Under the pieces are notes generated by a model that did not search any database, was not told the origin of the DNA, and saw nothing but the letters and a program-made list of their open reading frames with translations. Shown piece after piece: positions 27,470 through 37,092 of a stretch of DNA of 64,000 bases (within the stretch, counting starts at the first letter, position 1; every line of letters begins with the position of its first letter). The DNA is from Candidatus Mediterraneibacter excrementigallinarum (lineage in GTDB: Bacteria; Bacillota; Clostridia; Lachnospirales; Lachnospiraceae). The stretch lies in contig DWVT01000030.1 of assembly GCA_019120075.1 (NCBI GenBank), positions 1 through 64,000 of the forward strand. The letters are read 5' to 3'. A program made the translations under genes and the position numbers.

Positions 27470-28942
27470 ATGTCTGAAAAACACAAATTAACCCAGAGTG
27501 AGATCGACGGCGTACAGTACCGCCGCGCAAAATTATGGCAGATCATCTTATATGCCTGCAACGGACTGGTCGGTATGAGCGTTTATTCTCTGATCGGACT
27601 GGCAAGCTACAGCGCCAGCATCGGATACGGGATCTCCACGATCATCGTAGGCTATATTCTGACCGGAACCCGTATCTTTGACGCCATCACAGATCCGATG
27701 GTCGCATTCCTGTACGACAGGATCAATACAAAATTCGGGAAGCTGCGTATCCTGCTGGCAGGCGGATTTCTCATCGAAGCGGTGGCTCTCCTGGCAATGT
27801 TCGATTTTGTATCCAGCAAAGGATTCGGCACCATCGTCTTTATCCTTCTGTACTGTCTGTATGTCATCGGCTACACGATCACAAATATGACGGCGCAGAC
27901 CATCCCCGCTCTTCTGAGCAATGACCCGAAGCAGCGCCCGGTGATCGGCGTGTGGGCGACAGCCTTCAATTACCTGGTGCCGATCACATTGACCATTGTA
28001 CTGAACGTGGTTCTGCTGCCTATGTTCGGCGGTACATACAATCAGGCTTTCCTGTCGGCAGCATGCCGTATCTGTGTGCTGATCGGACTGATCGGGATCA
28101 TCCTGGTCTGCATCGGCGTATCCGAGATCGACAGACCCGAAAATTTTGTGGGTACAGGTGAGAAAAAGGAACATCTGAAGATCCGGGATATGATCGATGT
28201 CCTCAGAGGCAACCGACCGCTTCAGTGCTATATCATCTCTGCCGCGTCCGATAAAATCGCGCAGCAGACTGCATCCCAGTCCATCGTTGTGACACTGATG
28301 TTCGGAATCGTTATCGGAAACATGGGACTCAGCACGATCCTCAATGCGATCGGAATGTTCCCTTCCATTATCTTCGCAATCCTCGGTGCAAAATATGCCG
28401 GGAAATACGGCAGCCAGAAAACCATTGTTGTATGGACCTGGATCAGCACGGTCATCGCGGCGGTAACGATCCTGTTCTTCGCAGTCATAGATCCCTCCGG
28501 TATTGCAGTCATGCTCAGTCCGATGATGATAATCTACGTGATCCTGACCTTTGCCTTAAACGGAGCGAAGATGTGCATCACAACGGCAAACACCTCGTTT
28601 ATGGCGGATATTATCGACTACGAGCTCGACCGGAGCGGAAGATATGTCCCCGCCGTCGTAACCGGCGTCTACAGCCTCATTGATAAGATCGTCTCCGCCT
28701 TCGGCGCCACCATCGCCGCCGGCGCAGTCGCCCTGATCGGTTATACCACGACCATGCCTCAGCCGGGTGACGCATGTACCTCCGCAGTCTTCTGGACCGC
28801 AATGGCACTGAACTTCGGTATGCCCATACTTGGCTGGATCTGTACTCTGATCGCAATGCGTTTCTGCCATCTTGATAAAGCAGAAATGGTCAAGGTACAG
28901 AAAAGAATCCAGGCAAAAAAAGAGTCTCTTGAAAGGAACTGA
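27470..28942 (+). CDS. GPH-family (MelB-like) glycoside transporter
   Basis: A 490-residue polytopic membrane protein, about 12 helices, of the glycoside-pentoside-hexuronide:cation symporter family within the MFS. It has the conserved ITDPMVAFLYDR loop (MelB-type DPxxG/D motif) after helix 2. It probably imports the glycoside or oligosaccharide that the cytosolic GH78, GH1, GH2 and GH43 enzymes cut. GGGAGG precedes the ATG. The GH78 gene begins 2 bases after its stop, so the two are coupled. Confidence 0.9.
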   Translation: MSEKHKLTQSEIDGVQYRRAKLWQIILYACNGLVGMSVYSLIGLASYSASIGYGISTIIVGYILTGTRIFDAITDPMVAFLYDRINTKFGKLRILLAGGFLIEAVALLAMFDFVSSKGFGTIVFILLYCLYVIGYTITNMTAQTIPALLSNDPKQRPVIGVWATAFNYLVPITLTIVLNVVLLPMFGGTYNQAFLSAACRICVLIGLIGIILVCIGVSEIDRPENFVGTGEKKEHLKIRDMIDVLRGNRPLQCYIISAASDKIAQQTASQSIVVTLMFGIVIGNMGLSTILNAIGMFPSIIFAILGAKYAGKYGSQKTIVVWTWISTVIAAVTILFFAVIDPSGIAVMLSPMMIIYVILTFALNGAKMCITTANTSFMADIIDYELDRSGRYVPAVVTGVYSLIDKIVSAFGATIAAGAVALIGYTTTMPQPGDACTSAVFWTAMALNFGMPILGWICTLIAMRFCHLDKAEMVKVQKRIQAKKESLERN

Positions 28943-28944
28943 CT

Positions 28945-31155
28945 ATGAAATTAAAACAGCATTTTATTACAACACGGCGCCCTTACAGGGAGGGCGCCGT
29001 CGAAGTATTTGAACAGAAAATCCCTGAACTTGATCTCACCAGAGCCACTCTTACGATCACTGCTCTGGGAGTCTATGAAGCGGACCTCAACGGGGTAAAA
29101 ATCGGGGAGCAGATGTTTGCCCCCGGCTACACTTATTATTACCACGACCTGTTTTACCAGACATACGATATCACGGATTCACTCCGCGGGAACGACACGC
29201 TGCGGATCTATCTGGGGCAGGGCTGGTACTGCGGCAGGTTCACCTGCGACAACAAGACACAGATTTACGGGGAACGCCCTGCAGTGTCCTGGATCCTGAA
29301 GGCTGAACTGTCAGACGGAAACAAAAAATATTTCTGTTCCGATGATCCTTCTGTCCAGGCGGTGCAGAGTCCGTATGACTATGCAGGACTCTATGACGGA
29401 GAGATTTTCTTCGCAGACGGCGCGCCGCGCAGCGATGTCCCGGAGATCTTTCCCCCGGTCTCATACGAAGGACCGCTTCCGGACCGTTTCTCACCCACAG
29501 AGATCATGGTGAGATGCAGAGAAGAAATGCCTGTGCAGGATGCGACAGTCAAGGACGGGGCTGTTATTCTTGACTTCGGGCAGAACTTTGCAGGTATCAT
29601 AGAGATCGATCCCGCAAAGATGACCGGCAGTTCTATCCGGATCCGTCATGGAGAGATCCTGGATCAGGACGGAAATCTGTATACACGGAACCTGCGAAAG
29701 GCAAAAGCCGAACTCATCTATCATCGCGGAACAGACACGGCGAAACACCGTCCCCGCTTCACCTACATGGGCTTCCGCTATGCGGAGATCACCGGCACGG
29801 ACTATGTCCCGGGACTCATCACCGCGTATGCCCTCTACAGCGACATGGAGCGCACCGGACATTTTGCATGTGACAATTCTCTCGCAGACCGGCTCTATCA
29901 GAATCAGGTCTGGGGGCAGAAATCCAACTATATCGAAGTTCCCACCGACTGTCCCCAGAGGGATGAGCGGATGGGATATCCCGGAGACGGGCAGGTCTTC
30001 GCTCTGACCGGCGCCTACAACTTCGACACGGAAAAGTTCTGGGCAAAATATCTGCAGGATATCCGCAGCACCCAGCAGGACAACACAGAGGGATATGTTG
30101 CTCCTGTCGTTCCCGCGGAAGGTCCTGCCGGAGTCGGATTCCTCAATATGCTGGGCTGGGGCAACGCGGTAACGATCATTCCCGAAATGCTTTATCGCCA
30201 ATACGGGACAGACCGATATCTGCATGAACAGTACGACAGCATGAAGTCCCACGTGGAATGCGAGATCCGTCACATGGGCGGTCCCCAGGGGGTTGAAGAT
30301 CTCTGGATCGCACCGAATCTCGGTGACTGGCTCTGCCCGGGAAAAGACATTGCCTTTATGGCACAGCACAACGGTCCGGTTTCCAACGCCTTTATCGTGA
30401 ACGATCTCCGGATCCTGTCGTGGACGGCCCGGTATCTTGGAAAGACTGAGGATGCCGACAGATACGAAGCGCAGCTTGAAAAGACCAGGGAAGCCTACCT
30501 GCGCACCTTCATCAATGAGGACGGTACTATGAAGGATGATTACCAGGGCGCCTATATCATGGCTCTGCATTTTGTTGTTCCCAAGGGGCCTCTCTGGGAC
30601 AGCCTGTTCCGGACACTTGTCGAAAAGATCCGCAGGGAGGGCATGCAGACAGGATTCTTCTCAACAGAGCATCTTCTCCCTCTGCTCGCCGACAACGGCG
30701 AGGCTGATTTCGCCTATGAGCTTCTCCTCCAGGAAGAGTGCCCCGGCTGGATGTATCAGGTTCTCCGCGGAGCCACCACAACCTGGGAGCGCTGGGACGC
30801 CATCCTGCCTGACGGCAGCGTGAATGAGGCGGATCAGAACGGGGATAATATGGTTTCCTTTAACCACTATGCTTTTGGCAGCGTAGGAGAATTCTACTAC
30901 ACCCATATCCTCGGCATCCGCCCGCTGGAGCCGGGTTATCGAAAGATCCTGATCGCTCCGGTTCCGGACGCCCGCCTCGGAAAGGTCAGCGGCAGCTTTG
31001 TAAGCCGCAGCGGAAAGATTTCTGTTGCATGGGAAGTAAAGAACGACGTGTTCTCTCTTCAAGTAGAGACTCCGGAAAAGACTCTGCTCCGGCTTCCCGA
31101 CGGAACGGAAAAAGAACTGGAAGCAGGAAGTTATTCATTTGAATCTGCACTTTAA
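28945..31155 (+). CDS. GH78 alpha-L-rhamnosidase
   Basis: A 736-residue alpha-L-rhamnosidase. The N-terminal beta domains contain the family pattern YEADLNGVKIGEQMFAPGYT; the (alpha/alpha)6 barrel holds DCPQRDERMGYPGD, whose glutamate is the predicted general acid, and WERWDAI near the C-terminus. It releases terminal L-rhamnose from plant glycosides such as rutinosides or from rhamnogalacturonan fragments. No signal peptide. The gene follows the transporter with a 2-base gap and ends at a strong bidirectional terminator. It fits functionally with the rhamnose mutarotase at 56983. Confidence 0.93.
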   Translation: MKLKQHFITTRRPYREGAVEVFEQKIPELDLTRATLTITALGVYEADLNGVKIGEQMFAPGYTYYYHDLFYQTYDITDSLRGNDTLRIYLGQGWYCGRFTCDNKTQIYGERPAVSWILKAELSDGNKKYFCSDDPSVQAVQSPYDYAGLYDGEIFFADGAPRSDVPEIFPPVSYEGPLPDRFSPTEIMVRCREEMPVQDATVKDGAVILDFGQNFAGIIEIDPAKMTGSSIRIRHGEILDQDGNLYTRNLRKAKAELIYHRGTDTAKHRPRFTYMGFRYAEITGTDYVPGLITAYALYSDMERTGHFACDNSLADRLYQNQVWGQKSNYIEVPTDCPQRDERMGYPGDGQVFALTGAYNFDTEKFWAKYLQDIRSTQQDNTEGYVAPVVPAEGPAGVGFLNMLGWGNAVTIIPEMLYRQYGTDRYLHEQYDSMKSHVECEIRHMGGPQGVEDLWIAPNLGDWLCPGKDIAFMAQHNGPVSNAFIVNDLRILSWTARYLGKTEDADRYEAQLEKTREAYLRTFINEDGTMKDDYQGAYIMALHFVVPKGPLWDSLFRTLVEKIRREGMQTGFFSTEHLLPLLADNGEADFAYELLLQEECPGWMYQVLRGATTTWERWDAILPDGSVNEADQNGDNMVSFNHYAFGSVGEFYYTHILGIRPLEPGYRKILIAPVPDARLGKVSGSFVSRSGKISVAWEVKNDVFSLQVETPEKTLLRLPDGTEKELEAGSYSFESAL

Positions 31156-31173
31156 AAAGAGACTTCAATAAAA

Positions 31174-31221
31174 AAGAACTATTGAAAAACAGAACTTCAT
31201 AACTGTTTTTCAATAGTTCTT
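31174..31221. terminator. Bidirectional terminator between GH78 and trxA
   Basis: Perfect 19-bp stem (31174-31192 with 31203-31221), 10-base loop, T-runs on both strands. Confidence 0.9.
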
Positions 31222-31273
31222 CTTTTTCATCAGATTATTCTGGCCGGTACTTTTTTCGTACTCCTGTGCAGAA

Positions 31274-31582
31274 CTATTTCACCAGTCCAAGCAGTGTACT
31301 CTTCGGTACGGCTCCAATCTGTTTTCCGGCAATCTCTCCGCCCTTCACCGCAATAAATGTAGGAATGCTCATCACTCCGAACCGCTGTGCCAGCTCGATT
31401 TCCTCGTCAATATTGATCTTGCACACCTTTACCCCGGTCTCCTCATTGGAGATTTCCTCCACAACCGGTCCCATCATCTTGCACGGTCCGCACCAGTCTG
31501 CGTAGAAATCAACGAGAACCGGTTTGTCGGACTGCATTACCTCCTGGTCAAAATTGTCCTTTGTCAATTTGATCACTGCCAT
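31274..31582 (-). CDS. trxA: Thioredoxin
   Basis: A 102-residue thioredoxin with the active site WCGPCK (Cys31 and Cys34) and the cis-proline in SIPTFI. Reduces cytosolic disulfides. The start at 31582 has AAGGAGG upstream; the longer frame to 31762 has no family support. The minus-strand upstream region carries TATACT (31661-31656) and, centred about 40 bases before the likely transcription start, the palindrome GTGA-N5-TCAC, a possible site for the Crp/Fnr protein encoded just upstream. Thioredoxin reductase is not in the window. Confidence 0.95.
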   Translation of the reverse strand: MAVIKLTKDNFDQEVMQSDKPVLVDFYADWCGPCKMMGPVVEEISNEETGVKVCKINIDEEIELAQRFGVMSIPTFIAVKGGEIAGKQIGAVPKSTLLGLVK

Positions 31583-31682
31583 ATCTATATCCTCCTTTGA
31601 TGAATCTCTGTTTTCTTCCCGAAAGCTGTGGTCTTCTGTGGCTTTCGATGTACTTAGTATACCACAATATAAAATATTTTCC

Positions 31683-31695
31683 GTGACAAAATCAC
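31683..31695. promoter_or_regulatory. Possible Crp/Fnr-family site upstream of trxA
   Basis: GTGACAAAATCAC: perfect 4-bp half-sites with a 5-bp centre, about 28 bp upstream of the trxA -10 box. The position is that of a class II activator site; the spacing is one base shorter than the classical E. coli CRP site. Confidence 0.45.
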
Positions 31696-31736
31696 AAACT
31701 TTTTCAGATCCTTCTTTTTCATCCGATCTCTGTGCC

Positions 31737-32402
31737 TCAGACCTTCCCAAGCCTTCCTGCATCCAGGATCTCCACTTTTCCTCTGGTCAGCCTGACCATC
31801 CCGTCATCCTGAAACTGTTTCAGAAGCCTGGTCACCACCTCTCTGGCCGTTCCTGCATCCCTCGCCAGAACTTCATGGGTGACCGGAAGGATATCGCTTC
31901 CTTCCAGCGCCCTGTGCTCCAGAAGCGCTCCCGCCAGACGGGAAGCCACATTCGAGAATACAAACTGATTGAACAGCCACATGATATCCGAGAATTTCTC
32001 TGAGATCATCTCCATCGTATAATCCTTCACCGAACCGTTTTCATCATAAAGATTTTTATACAGTTTTTTCGGTATGGTGTACACGATACCGTCTGTCTCC
32101 ATTTCCATATCCAGTTCCACATCCATCCCGTTCAGCATACATGCCGCACTTAAGATACTCACATCTCCGTCCACCAGCCGGAACAGCGTGATGTCTCCCC
32201 CGTTGGGCGACGTGATGAAGATCCTTGCCCTTCCTTTTTCGATGATCTGAACGCCGGCGCACTCTCCTCCGCCGAAATGCAGTTTTGTTTTCTTTTTACA
32301 GACATTTTTTGTTGTTCCCAGTATCATCTCTGTCTGTTCTTCTTCCGTCAGGCTGTCCCAGAAAGGGAACGCTTTTTCAAATACTTCTTTTAATTCCGTC
32401 AT
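31737..32402 (-). CDS. Crp/Fnr-family transcriptional regulator
   Basis: A 221-residue regulator with an N-terminal cyclic-nucleotide-binding-like beta roll (about residues 15-130), a long dimer helix, and a C-terminal winged helix with LARDAGTAREVVTRLLKQFQDDG as recognition region. No N-terminal Fnr-type cysteine cluster is visible, so it is probably not an iron-sulfur oxygen sensor. AAGGCGG precedes the ATG at 32402; an ATG at 32453 is an alternative but lies only about 14 bases after the predicted transcript start. Upstream of trxA and divergent from the alarmone synthetase. Confidence 0.85.
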   Translation of the reverse strand: MTELKEVFEKAFPFWDSLTEEEQTEMILGTTKNVCKKKTKLHFGGGECAGVQIIEKGRARIFITSPNGGDITLFRLVDGDVSILSAACMLNGMDVELDMEMETDGIVYTIPKKLYKNLYDENGSVKDYTMEMISEKFSDIMWLFNQFVFSNVASRLAGALLEHRALEGSDILPVTHEVLARDAGTAREVVTRLLKQFQDDGMVRLTRGKVEILDAGRLGKV

Positions 32403-32473
32403 TTCTCTATTCCGCCTTTCGCGTTCTGAATTCGTCTGTTCCTGCCCAGACATTTTCCACTGGCTTTTACGCT

Positions 32474-32502
32474 ATTATAAAATAACTGTCCCGGCGTTAC
32501 AA
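32474..32502 (-). promoter_or_regulatory. Promoter of the Crp/Fnr gene
   Basis: On the minus strand TTGTAA (32502-32497), 17-base spacer, TATAAT (32479-32474). The rest of the gap up to 32686 shows no gene. Confidence 0.65.
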
Positions 32503-32686
32503 GCCACAGTTTTCCAACTGCACGGTCAGATGATCACGGGATCGCAGCCGCACAGATTACAGTTCACATCTGAATGCCGCCCGTTTGCGCGGTCAAAAAA
32601 TTTAGAAATTCATAAGATTCTATGCACGGAATCGTCACATTCCCCTCCTAAACTGTTCTCTGGATAAGAAAGGGAGTATGATTTAA

Positions 32687-33292
32687 ATGACACTTGAGGA
32701 ATATTATGAACTGATCAAACCATATACAGACGCCATGAACCTGATCCTCACGCGCCTCGAGATCATGGATCATGACACATATGAAAAAGAAGATTTCCGG
32801 CCGATACACAGCATCACAAACCGGATCAAAGAAAAAGAAAGTATTGAGAATAAGCTCCGCAAAAAAGGTTCCTCGGGGAGCGTGCAGGACGCCAAGGCAC
32901 TGCTCAAGGACATTGCGGGGATCCGGGTCGTCTGCTTTTTTGAACAGGATATCCGTCATCTGGTCGGTTCTCTAAAAAAACAGGCTGACCTGATCCTGAT
33001 CCGCGAGAAGGATTACATAAAAACTCCAAAGCCAAACGGCTACCGCAGTTACCATATCATCGTGGGCGTACCGACCTATTACATGAACAGTATGGAATAC
33101 TACCCGGTTGAGATCCAGTTCCGTACGATCTCCATGGATCTCTGGGCGGCGATGGAACACCGGATCTGCTATAAGACCCAGCCTTTCAACGAGATAGAGA
33201 TGCGCAACGCATTCCGTCAGTATTCGGAGATCCTTGAAAAGATGGAAAAATCCTTTGAAGTGTACAGTGAAAACAATGAGGTTTCCGTATGA
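32687..33292 (+). CDS. Small alarmone synthetase (RelQ/RelP-like)
   Basis: A 201-residue RelA/SpoT synthetase domain without hydrolase or TGS/ACT domains. It shows SITNRIKEKESIENKL, the GIRVVCFF strand, the KPNGYRSYH loop that binds the acceptor nucleotide, and EIQFRT with the catalytic glutamate. It transfers pyrophosphate from ATP to GDP or GTP to make (p)ppGpp in response to stress. Length fits the RelP/RelQ group; which of the two cannot be told here. GGGAG lies 10 bases upstream of the ATG. Single-gene unit ending in a terminator. Confidence 0.9.
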   Translation: MTLEEYYELIKPYTDAMNLILTRLEIMDHDTYEKEDFRPIHSITNRIKEKESIENKLRKKGSSGSVQDAKALLKDIAGIRVVCFFEQDIRHLVGSLKKQADLILIREKDYIKTPKPNGYRSYHIIVGVPTYYMNSMEYYPVEIQFRTISMDLWAAMEHRICYKTQPFNEIEMRNAFRQYSEILEKMEKSFEVYSENNEVSV

Positions 33293-33363
33293 CGCATGGC
33301 GCTCAGGAAGGCGTCTGACAGAGTATCGGGCAGCCCCGGACTTTGCCTTGCATCCCCTATGCC

Positions 33364-33408
33364 AAAAACAGGCCTGCCCGGACATATCGTCCGCGCAGAC
33401 CTGTTTTT
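33364..33408. terminator. Bidirectional terminator between alarmone synthetase and nucleoside permease
   Basis: Imperfect long stem (AACAGGcCTGCccGGAC pairing with GTCCgcGCAGaCCTGTT), 5-base loop, T-runs on both sides. Confidence 0.8.
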
Positions 33409-33424
33409 TGTGCGATAAGGCGTC

Positions 33425-34384
33425 TTATCTCTTTCCCTTATCGTAAATCTCACCCAGTGCCTTTGGAGCTCTGTTGTACTTCGAGAAGAAGATCAGCAGG
33501 AGCAGGGTCAGAAGATATGGAAGGATCATGACCAGATCCGAATAGCTGCTGGGCTTCTCCAGCACCTGCACGATCTGGTAGCCCGCCGATCTGGCGAATC
33601 CGAAGAGGAGGCAGGCTCCCAGCGTCGGAAGGATCTTCCAGTTTCCGAAGATCATCGCCGCGATGGCAAGATAACCATATCCCACATAGATGCTCTCGGA
33701 AAACTGTGCGGAGATGGAATAGGCGAAACACATTCCGCCGATGCCGGACAGAGCTCCGGAAACCATGATCGCCACGGTACGGATCTGCCCCACATTTCTT
33801 CCTGCAGCGTCCACTGCATGGGGGTTATCGCCGCAGGCTCTCAGGTGAAGACCGTATCTGCTCTTGTAGAGCACGAACCATGCGATCACCGCCACAACAA
33901 GGATGATCACCTCAAACGGATATACATTTGTAAACACTGCTCCCACGACAGGGATATCAGAAAGTACCGGAACAGTAAATCTTGCCGATACGCCGAGCTG
34001 AAATTTGTCGGAAGGCTGGTTGAACACGCTCTTGTTTACCTGTTTCGTCAGGAACGCGGTCAGCGCCATGGCAAGGATGTTGATGACCACACCGCTGATG
34101 ACCTGATTTGCCTTGAACTTGACACAGAGCAGGGCATGGAGCAGGGAATATACCATTCCGCCGATCATCGCGAACAGGAATGCCAGATAAAAGATTACCT
34201 GGGAATCTGTTCCCTGTGTCCCCGATGTCAGTACGACAAAGAGGGCTCCCACGAAAGCTCCGAATCCCTGAAGACCTTCAATGGCAAGGTTGGTAACGCC
34301 GCTACGCTCACTGTAGATCCCGCCGATCGCCATGATGAACAGCGGCAGTGCAAACGAAAGTCCATCAATGATTATTCTTGACAT
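33425..34384 (-). CDS. Nucleoside ABC transporter permease (NupQ-like)
   Basis: A 319-residue membrane protein of the BPD_transp_2 family, about 9-10 helices, beginning with the typical ALPLFIMAIGGIYSERSGVTNLAIEG. With the neighbouring permease it forms the channel of a BMP-dependent nucleoside importer such as B. subtilis NupNOPQ. It overlaps the upstream permease gene by 20 bases. Last gene of the long minus-strand run, before a bidirectional terminator. Confidence 0.92.
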   Translation of the reverse strand: MSRIIIDGLSFALPLFIMAIGGIYSERSGVTNLAIEGLQGFGAFVGALFVVLTSGTQGTDSQVIFYLAFLFAMIGGMVYSLLHALLCVKFKANQVISGVVINILAMALTAFLTKQVNKSVFNQPSDKFQLGVSARFTVPVLSDIPVVGAVFTNVYPFEVIILVVAVIAWFVLYKSRYGLHLRACGDNPHAVDAAGRNVGQIRTVAIMVSGALSGIGGMCFAYSISAQFSESIYVGYGYLAIAAMIFGNWKILPTLGACLLFGFARSAGYQIVQVLEKPSSYSDLVMILPYLLTLLLLIFFSKYNRAPKALGEIYDKGKR

Positions 34385-35507
34385 CTGCGTTCCTCCTTTC
34401 TGCTTCCTCCATCTCTGTCTTCCACTTCTTTACCTCATACCTTATAAACGCGCTGCATGCGCTGAACAGAAGGATCAGCCCCGTGATGACAGAAGCGATC
34501 TCTGTCTCGATCCCGGATGCCGAGCTCATATAACTGCTTCCCTTGGTCACTCCGGTGATCAGGAAGGAAGAAAAGATCACTCCGATCGGATTGTTATTTC
34601 CGAGCAGCGCAACCGCGATCGCGTCAAATCCGGTGTCAGTGAGCACTTTGGGCTGGATGGACTCCAGATACCCCAGATAGTATGTCACACCTGCAAGTCC
34701 TGCAAGAGCCCCGGAGATCATCATGGATACCACCATGGTCTTCCCCACGCTGACTCCGGCATATCTCGCCGCATTGCGGTTTGATCCCACTGCCTTGATC
34801 TCAAATCCCAGGCTCGTCCGGTCCAGAAGGAACTTCATCAGGATCGCGATGAGCACTGCCAGGATAATACAGAGAGGAATATCCACTTTCAGATTCCCGA
34901 TCGGAACCTGCATGAGCGTCAGCCTGGAAGCCCGGCTGACTGCCTTTGACTGTCTGGATATCTCATCGATATATCTTGTATTGATAAAAAAGCTGGTCAG
35001 ATACTGAACAATATAGTTGATCATGATCGTGGAAACGACCTCGTTGATATTGAACTGGTATTTCAGGAAGCCGACCAGAGCGCCGACCGCCATTCCCACT
35101 ACAATACCGATCAGGAGAACGAGAGGTTTTGCGGCAACTGCCGGAAGTTCAGAGTATCCCACTGTGACTGTCGCTACAAATCCTGCCGCCAGCATCTGTC
35201 CGGAAACACCGATATTGAACAGCCCCGCCTTCTGTGCCACAGCGACAGAGAGCGCTGCGAACATCATCGGTGTGAGCATGTTCAGAAAGCTGGTAAAATC
35301 TGTGAGCATCCCCTGATATGCCGAGTAGTTCGGCTTCGGCATGAGCCCGCTTCCCTGCAGGAGGTTCATGTATGCGGTCAGAGGATATTTTCCCAGTCCC
35401 GCGATGATGACCATTCCCACGATAAGACTCAGCAGAATGGAGAATACCGGGATCGCGATAAACTGTGTTTTTTCATTTCCAAGGATCTTTACACAGATCT
35501 TTTTCAT
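34365..35507 (-). CDS. Nucleoside ABC transporter permease (NupP-like)
   Basis: A 380-residue polytopic membrane protein, the longer of the two permeases, with the family pattern VAVAQKAGLFNIGVSGQMLAAG. It overlaps the ATPase gene upstream by 4 bases and the second permease downstream by 20 bases, so the three are translationally coupled. Confidence 0.92.
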   Translation of the reverse strand: MKKICVKILGNEKTQFIAIPVFSILLSLIVGMVIIAGLGKYPLTAYMNLLQGSGLMPKPNYSAYQGMLTDFTSFLNMLTPMMFAALSVAVAQKAGLFNIGVSGQMLAAGFVATVTVGYSELPAVAAKPLVLLIGIVVGMAVGALVGFLKYQFNINEVVSTIMINYIVQYLTSFFINTRYIDEISRQSKAVSRASRLTLMQVPIGNLKVDIPLCIILAVLIAILMKFLLDRTSLGFEIKAVGSNRNAARYAGVSVGKTMVVSMMISGALAGLAGVTYYLGYLESIQPKVLTDTGFDAIAVALLGNNNPIGVIFSSFLITGVTKGSSYMSSASGIETEIASVITGLILLFSACSAFIRYEVKKWKTEMEEAERRNADVKNNH

Positions 35508-37042
35508 TTATTCTTCACCCCCATCATGAATTCTCCCACCTGATTCATCGTAAGAGTCTCAGCCGGAGCGATCTGCTCGATGGCTCCGTTATAGATCACG
35601 CCGATGGTATCCGCGCAGTTCATGATCTCGTCCAGTTCCAGTGAGATCAGGATGATCGCTTTTCCCTTGTCCCGCTCCGCAATGATCTGCTTATGGATAT
35701 TTTCGATCGCGCCGATATCCAGTCCTCTCGTAGGCTGAACAAAGATCATCAGGTCAGACTGAAGCTCGATCTCACGCCCTACAATGGCTTTCTGCTGGTT
35801 TCCGCCGCTCATGGAACGCACCTGTGTGGCGGTTCCCTGACCGCTCCGGATATCATATTCCTCGATCAGACGCTGTCCGTACTTCTCAAACTCATCCGGT
35901 CTGAGTACCCCTCCCTTGCTGGAGAAGGGCTCTTTATAGTAAGATTTCAGAGCAAGATTATCTCTCAGCGAGAAATCCAGTTCAAGTCCAAACTCCTGGC
36001 GGTCTTCCGGGATGTAGGAAATTCCTTTCTCCGTCCTCTTTCGGATCGTCTCGTGAGTGATGTCCTCACCGTTCAGGATCACCTTTCCGCTGGAAATGTC
36101 CATCAAACCGGCAATCGCGTCCGCCAGCTCGACCTGACCGTTCCCGGATACGCCTGCGATAGCGAAGATCTCGCCCCGGTGTACCTGGAAGGACACATTC
36201 TTAACAACCTCAAAATGATCCTGATTGTATACTGTCACATTCTGCACATCCAGCACAGTCTCTCCGAACTTCGCGGGAGACTTGTCCACTGTAAAGGAAA
36301 CTTCTCTTCCCACCATCAGGTTTGCCATCTTCTTGGTCGATGTAGTCTTCACATCAAGCACATCCACGATCTTTCCTCTGTTCAGGATCGCACAGCGGTC
36401 CGCTACCTGCTTGATCTCCTCCAGCTTGTGGGTGATCAGGATAATGGTCTTCCCGCTGTCCCGGAGATTCCGGATGATCTGCAGCAGGAACTCGATCTCC
36501 TGGGGGGTGAGCACTGCCGTCGGCTCGTCAAAGATCAGGATTTCCGCCTCCCGGTAGAGCATTTTCAGGATCTCTACTCTCTGCCGGATCGATACATTCA
36601 CCTTCTCGATCACCTGAGTCGGATCTACCTCCAGTCCGTACTCCTCTGAAAGTTTCCTTATATCTTCGTTTGCCTTTTTGATATCGACTGCCGGGAACAG
36701 TCCCAGCACTCTTTTCACCGGCTCCATTCCCATGATAATATTTTCTGCTATTGTGTAATTCGATACCAGCTTGAAGTGCTGATGTACCATTCCGATATTC
36801 AGTTTTGTCGCATAGTTTGGGGAAGTGATATGAACCTTCTCCCCTTTTACATAGATTTCCCCCTCATCAGGCTCGTACATTCCGAAAAGCATGCTCATCA
36901 GGGTGGATTTGCCTGCGCCGTTCTCCCCGAGAAGGGCGTAAATCTCTCCCTTTTTGATCTGGATGCTCACGTCATCGTTCGCCACAATGCCTGGAAATCG
37001 TTTCGTGATATGCCGCATTTCAATAATATATTCTTCTGACAT
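35504..37042 (-). CDS. Nucleoside ABC transporter ATPase (NupO-like)
   Basis: A 512-residue protein with two fused ATPase domains, as in NupO and the ribose-type importers. Domain 1 has a normal Walker A (GENGAGKST, about residues 38-46). Domain 2 has the degenerate GVSGNGQ in place of Walker A but keeps the signature MSGGNQQK. This asymmetry is normal for the family. A hairpin at 37093-37130 separates it from the more strongly needed lipoprotein gene. Confidence 0.94.
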   Translation of the reverse strand: MSEEYIIEMRHITKRFPGIVANDDVSIQIKKGEIYALLGENGAGKSTLMSMLFGMYEPDEGEIYVKGEKVHITSPNYATKLNIGMVHQHFKLVSNYTIAENIIMGMEPVKRVLGLFPAVDIKKANEDIRKLSEEYGLEVDPTQVIEKVNVSIRQRVEILKMLYREAEILIFDEPTAVLTPQEIEFLLQIIRNLRDSGKTIILITHKLEEIKQVADRCAILNRGKIVDVLDVKTTSTKKMANLMVGREVSFTVDKSPAKFGETVLDVQNVTVYNQDHFEVVKNVSFQVHRGEIFAIAGVSGNGQVELADAIAGLMDISSGKVILNGEDITHETIRKRTEKGISYIPEDRQEFGLELDFSLRDNLALKSYYKEPFSSKGGVLRPDEFEKYGQRLIEEYDIRSGQGTATQVRSMSGGNQQKAIVGREIELQSDLMIFVQPTRGLDIGAIENIHKQIIAERDKGKAIILISLELDEIMNCADTIGVIYNGAIEQIAPAETLTMNQVGEFMMGVKNK

Positions 37043-37092
37043 TGGCAGCTCCTGTTCTCTTCATTCATTCCGACGTTTCTTTCTTAAAAGAG

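Noticed and set aside
29491..30570. Open frame of 359 codons on the minus strand
   Set aside because: Antisense shadow of the GH78 gene; no start signal and no recognisable domain.
35693..36649. Open frame of 318 codons on the plus strand
   Set aside because: Antisense shadow of the nucleoside ATPase gene.
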